The notes under the pieces were generated by a model. That model did not search any database. It had not been told where the DNA came from and worked only from the letters and a program-made list of their open reading frames with translations. A stretch of 5,866 nt of DNA from contig CAILKC010000844.1 in assembly GCA_903834675.1 (NCBI GenBank), positions 1-5,866 on the forward strand, in the 5' to 3' direction. Positions 5,577 to 5,866 of this stretch are shown piece by piece (position 1 is the first letter of the stretch; each line of letters starts with the position of its first letter). A program made the position numbers and the translations under genes. The stretch comes from an uncultured Victivallales bacterium. Lineage in GTDB: Bacteria > Verrucomicrobiota > Lentisphaeria > Oligosphaerales > JAFGRS01.

Positions 5577-5664
5577 GTTGGTCGCCGCCGTGTGGCGTTC
5601 AGGTGTCGGTGGCCAATTGGCGCGGTGCGGGGGCGGCGCGCAGGTCGGAGCCTCGTCGGTTCAC

Positions 5665-5866
5665 GTGGCGGCGCGCACCTTACTCGTTCTGCTGGCCGGT
5701 CTGTTCTTGCTGCCGCTCTCTGCCCGGGCCGCGCTGAGCGGCGGCGCGGGCGTGGGGACGGTCAGCGCTTACAGCGGCATCGTCCTGCGCCGGGACGGGG
5801 TGATCGAGGCGTTGCCGGTGCGCTGCAACTACAGCATCACCAACACCGGTGCGGCAACCACGCGCA
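5665..5866 (+). CDS. Secreted protein with Sec signal peptide, 3' end outside window
   Basis: Sixty-seven codons are visible and the frame is open at the window edge. From a GTG start the protein begins with a short basic segment, a leucine-rich core at about residues 5-18 and an Ala-Arg-Ala site at 20-22, a classical type I signal peptidase cleavage site. No lipobox is seen. The mature part starts ALSGGAGVGTV and looks beta-rich, with one cysteine at residue 54 in RCNYSITNTG. I do not recognise the family. The frame is also open upstream, with ATG at 5512, GTG at 5590 and TTG at 5617. GTG 5665 is preferred because it puts the signal peptide at the very N terminus; the only SD-like GGAG is 14 bases upstream. 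It is transcribed away from the glycan operon, and a functional link is not shown. Confidence 0.65.
   Translation, partial: MAARTLLVLLAGLFLLPLSARAALSGGAGVGTVSAYSGIVLRRDGVIEALPVRCNYSITNTGAATTR

Larger units (their letters stand above)
4831..5664. other. Divergent intergenic region without a convincing gene
   Basis: About 830 bases separate the leftward operon from the rightward secreted-protein gene. Reading frames are open here on both strands, but their translations are Arg/Pro/Gly-rich with no recognisable motif, as expected by chance at this base composition. The region holds the dyads and promoter listed separately. I could not find a good sigma70 promoter for the leftward operon. The nearest candidates lack either the -35 or the -10 element, so an alternative sigma factor or a start further right is possible. 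Confidence 0.6.

Noticed and set aside
5512..5664. Long N terminus of the secreted protein from ATG 5512
   Set aside because: It would place the signal peptide after about 51 Gly/Arg-rich residues, contains the 23-base palindrome and has no ribosome site. It is not excluded and is listed as an alternative start.

Overview
The window comes from a GC-rich bacterium. Nothing in it fixes the phylum. The left end holds GC-rich inverted repeats with 'CCCAGGGC-GTT-GCCCTGGG' and 'CGCCCCTTTGGGGCTGAAT' cores. From general knowledge, I associate this pattern with scattered, REP-like intergenic repeats in Planctomycetota and similar large environmental genomes. That assignment is an inference and no taxonomic marker gene is present.

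Layout. Positions 1-184 are a non-coding cluster of REP-like palindromes arranged partly as a large inverted repeat. A separate 9-bp hairpin at 205-231 lies just beyond the end of the operon. Positions 289-4820 hold four tightly packed genes, all on the minus strand and transcribed right to left: a family 2 glycosyltransferase with two C-terminal membrane helices (3774-4820), an NAD-dependent epimerase/dehydratase-type extended SDR (2785-3789), a multi-membrane-span GT-C/ArnT-like glycosyltransferase (1044-2768), and a class I SAM-dependent methyltransferase (289-1026). The junctions are a 16-base overlap, a 16-base gap and a 17-base gap, so they very probably form one operon. Positions 4821-5664 have no convincing gene. 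They contain several inverted repeats, a good sigma70-type promoter pointing right with a dyad at its predicted start point, and a strong 23-base palindrome in the presumed leader. At 5665 a rightward gene begins with a clear Sec signal peptide and runs off the window.

How the genes may work together (inference). The GT2 enzyme resembles polyprenyl-phosphate sugar synthases (ArnC/GtrB/DPM1-like), which charge a lipid carrier with a sugar. The GT-C protein resembles enzymes that take sugar from such a carrier on the outer face of the membrane. The SDR could shape the nucleotide sugar, and the methyltransferase could modify the glycan, the lipid or a precursor. Together they look like a small cell-surface glycan modification cassette. 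The acceptor and the sugar cannot be read from the sequence. The divergently placed secreted protein is not obviously part of the pathway.

I see no mobile element, CRISPR array, rRNA or tRNA. I also see no clear case for an entirely new system. The parts most worth a second look are the repeat cluster, the structured divergent intergenic region, and departures from consensus in the GT2 and GT-C motifs.
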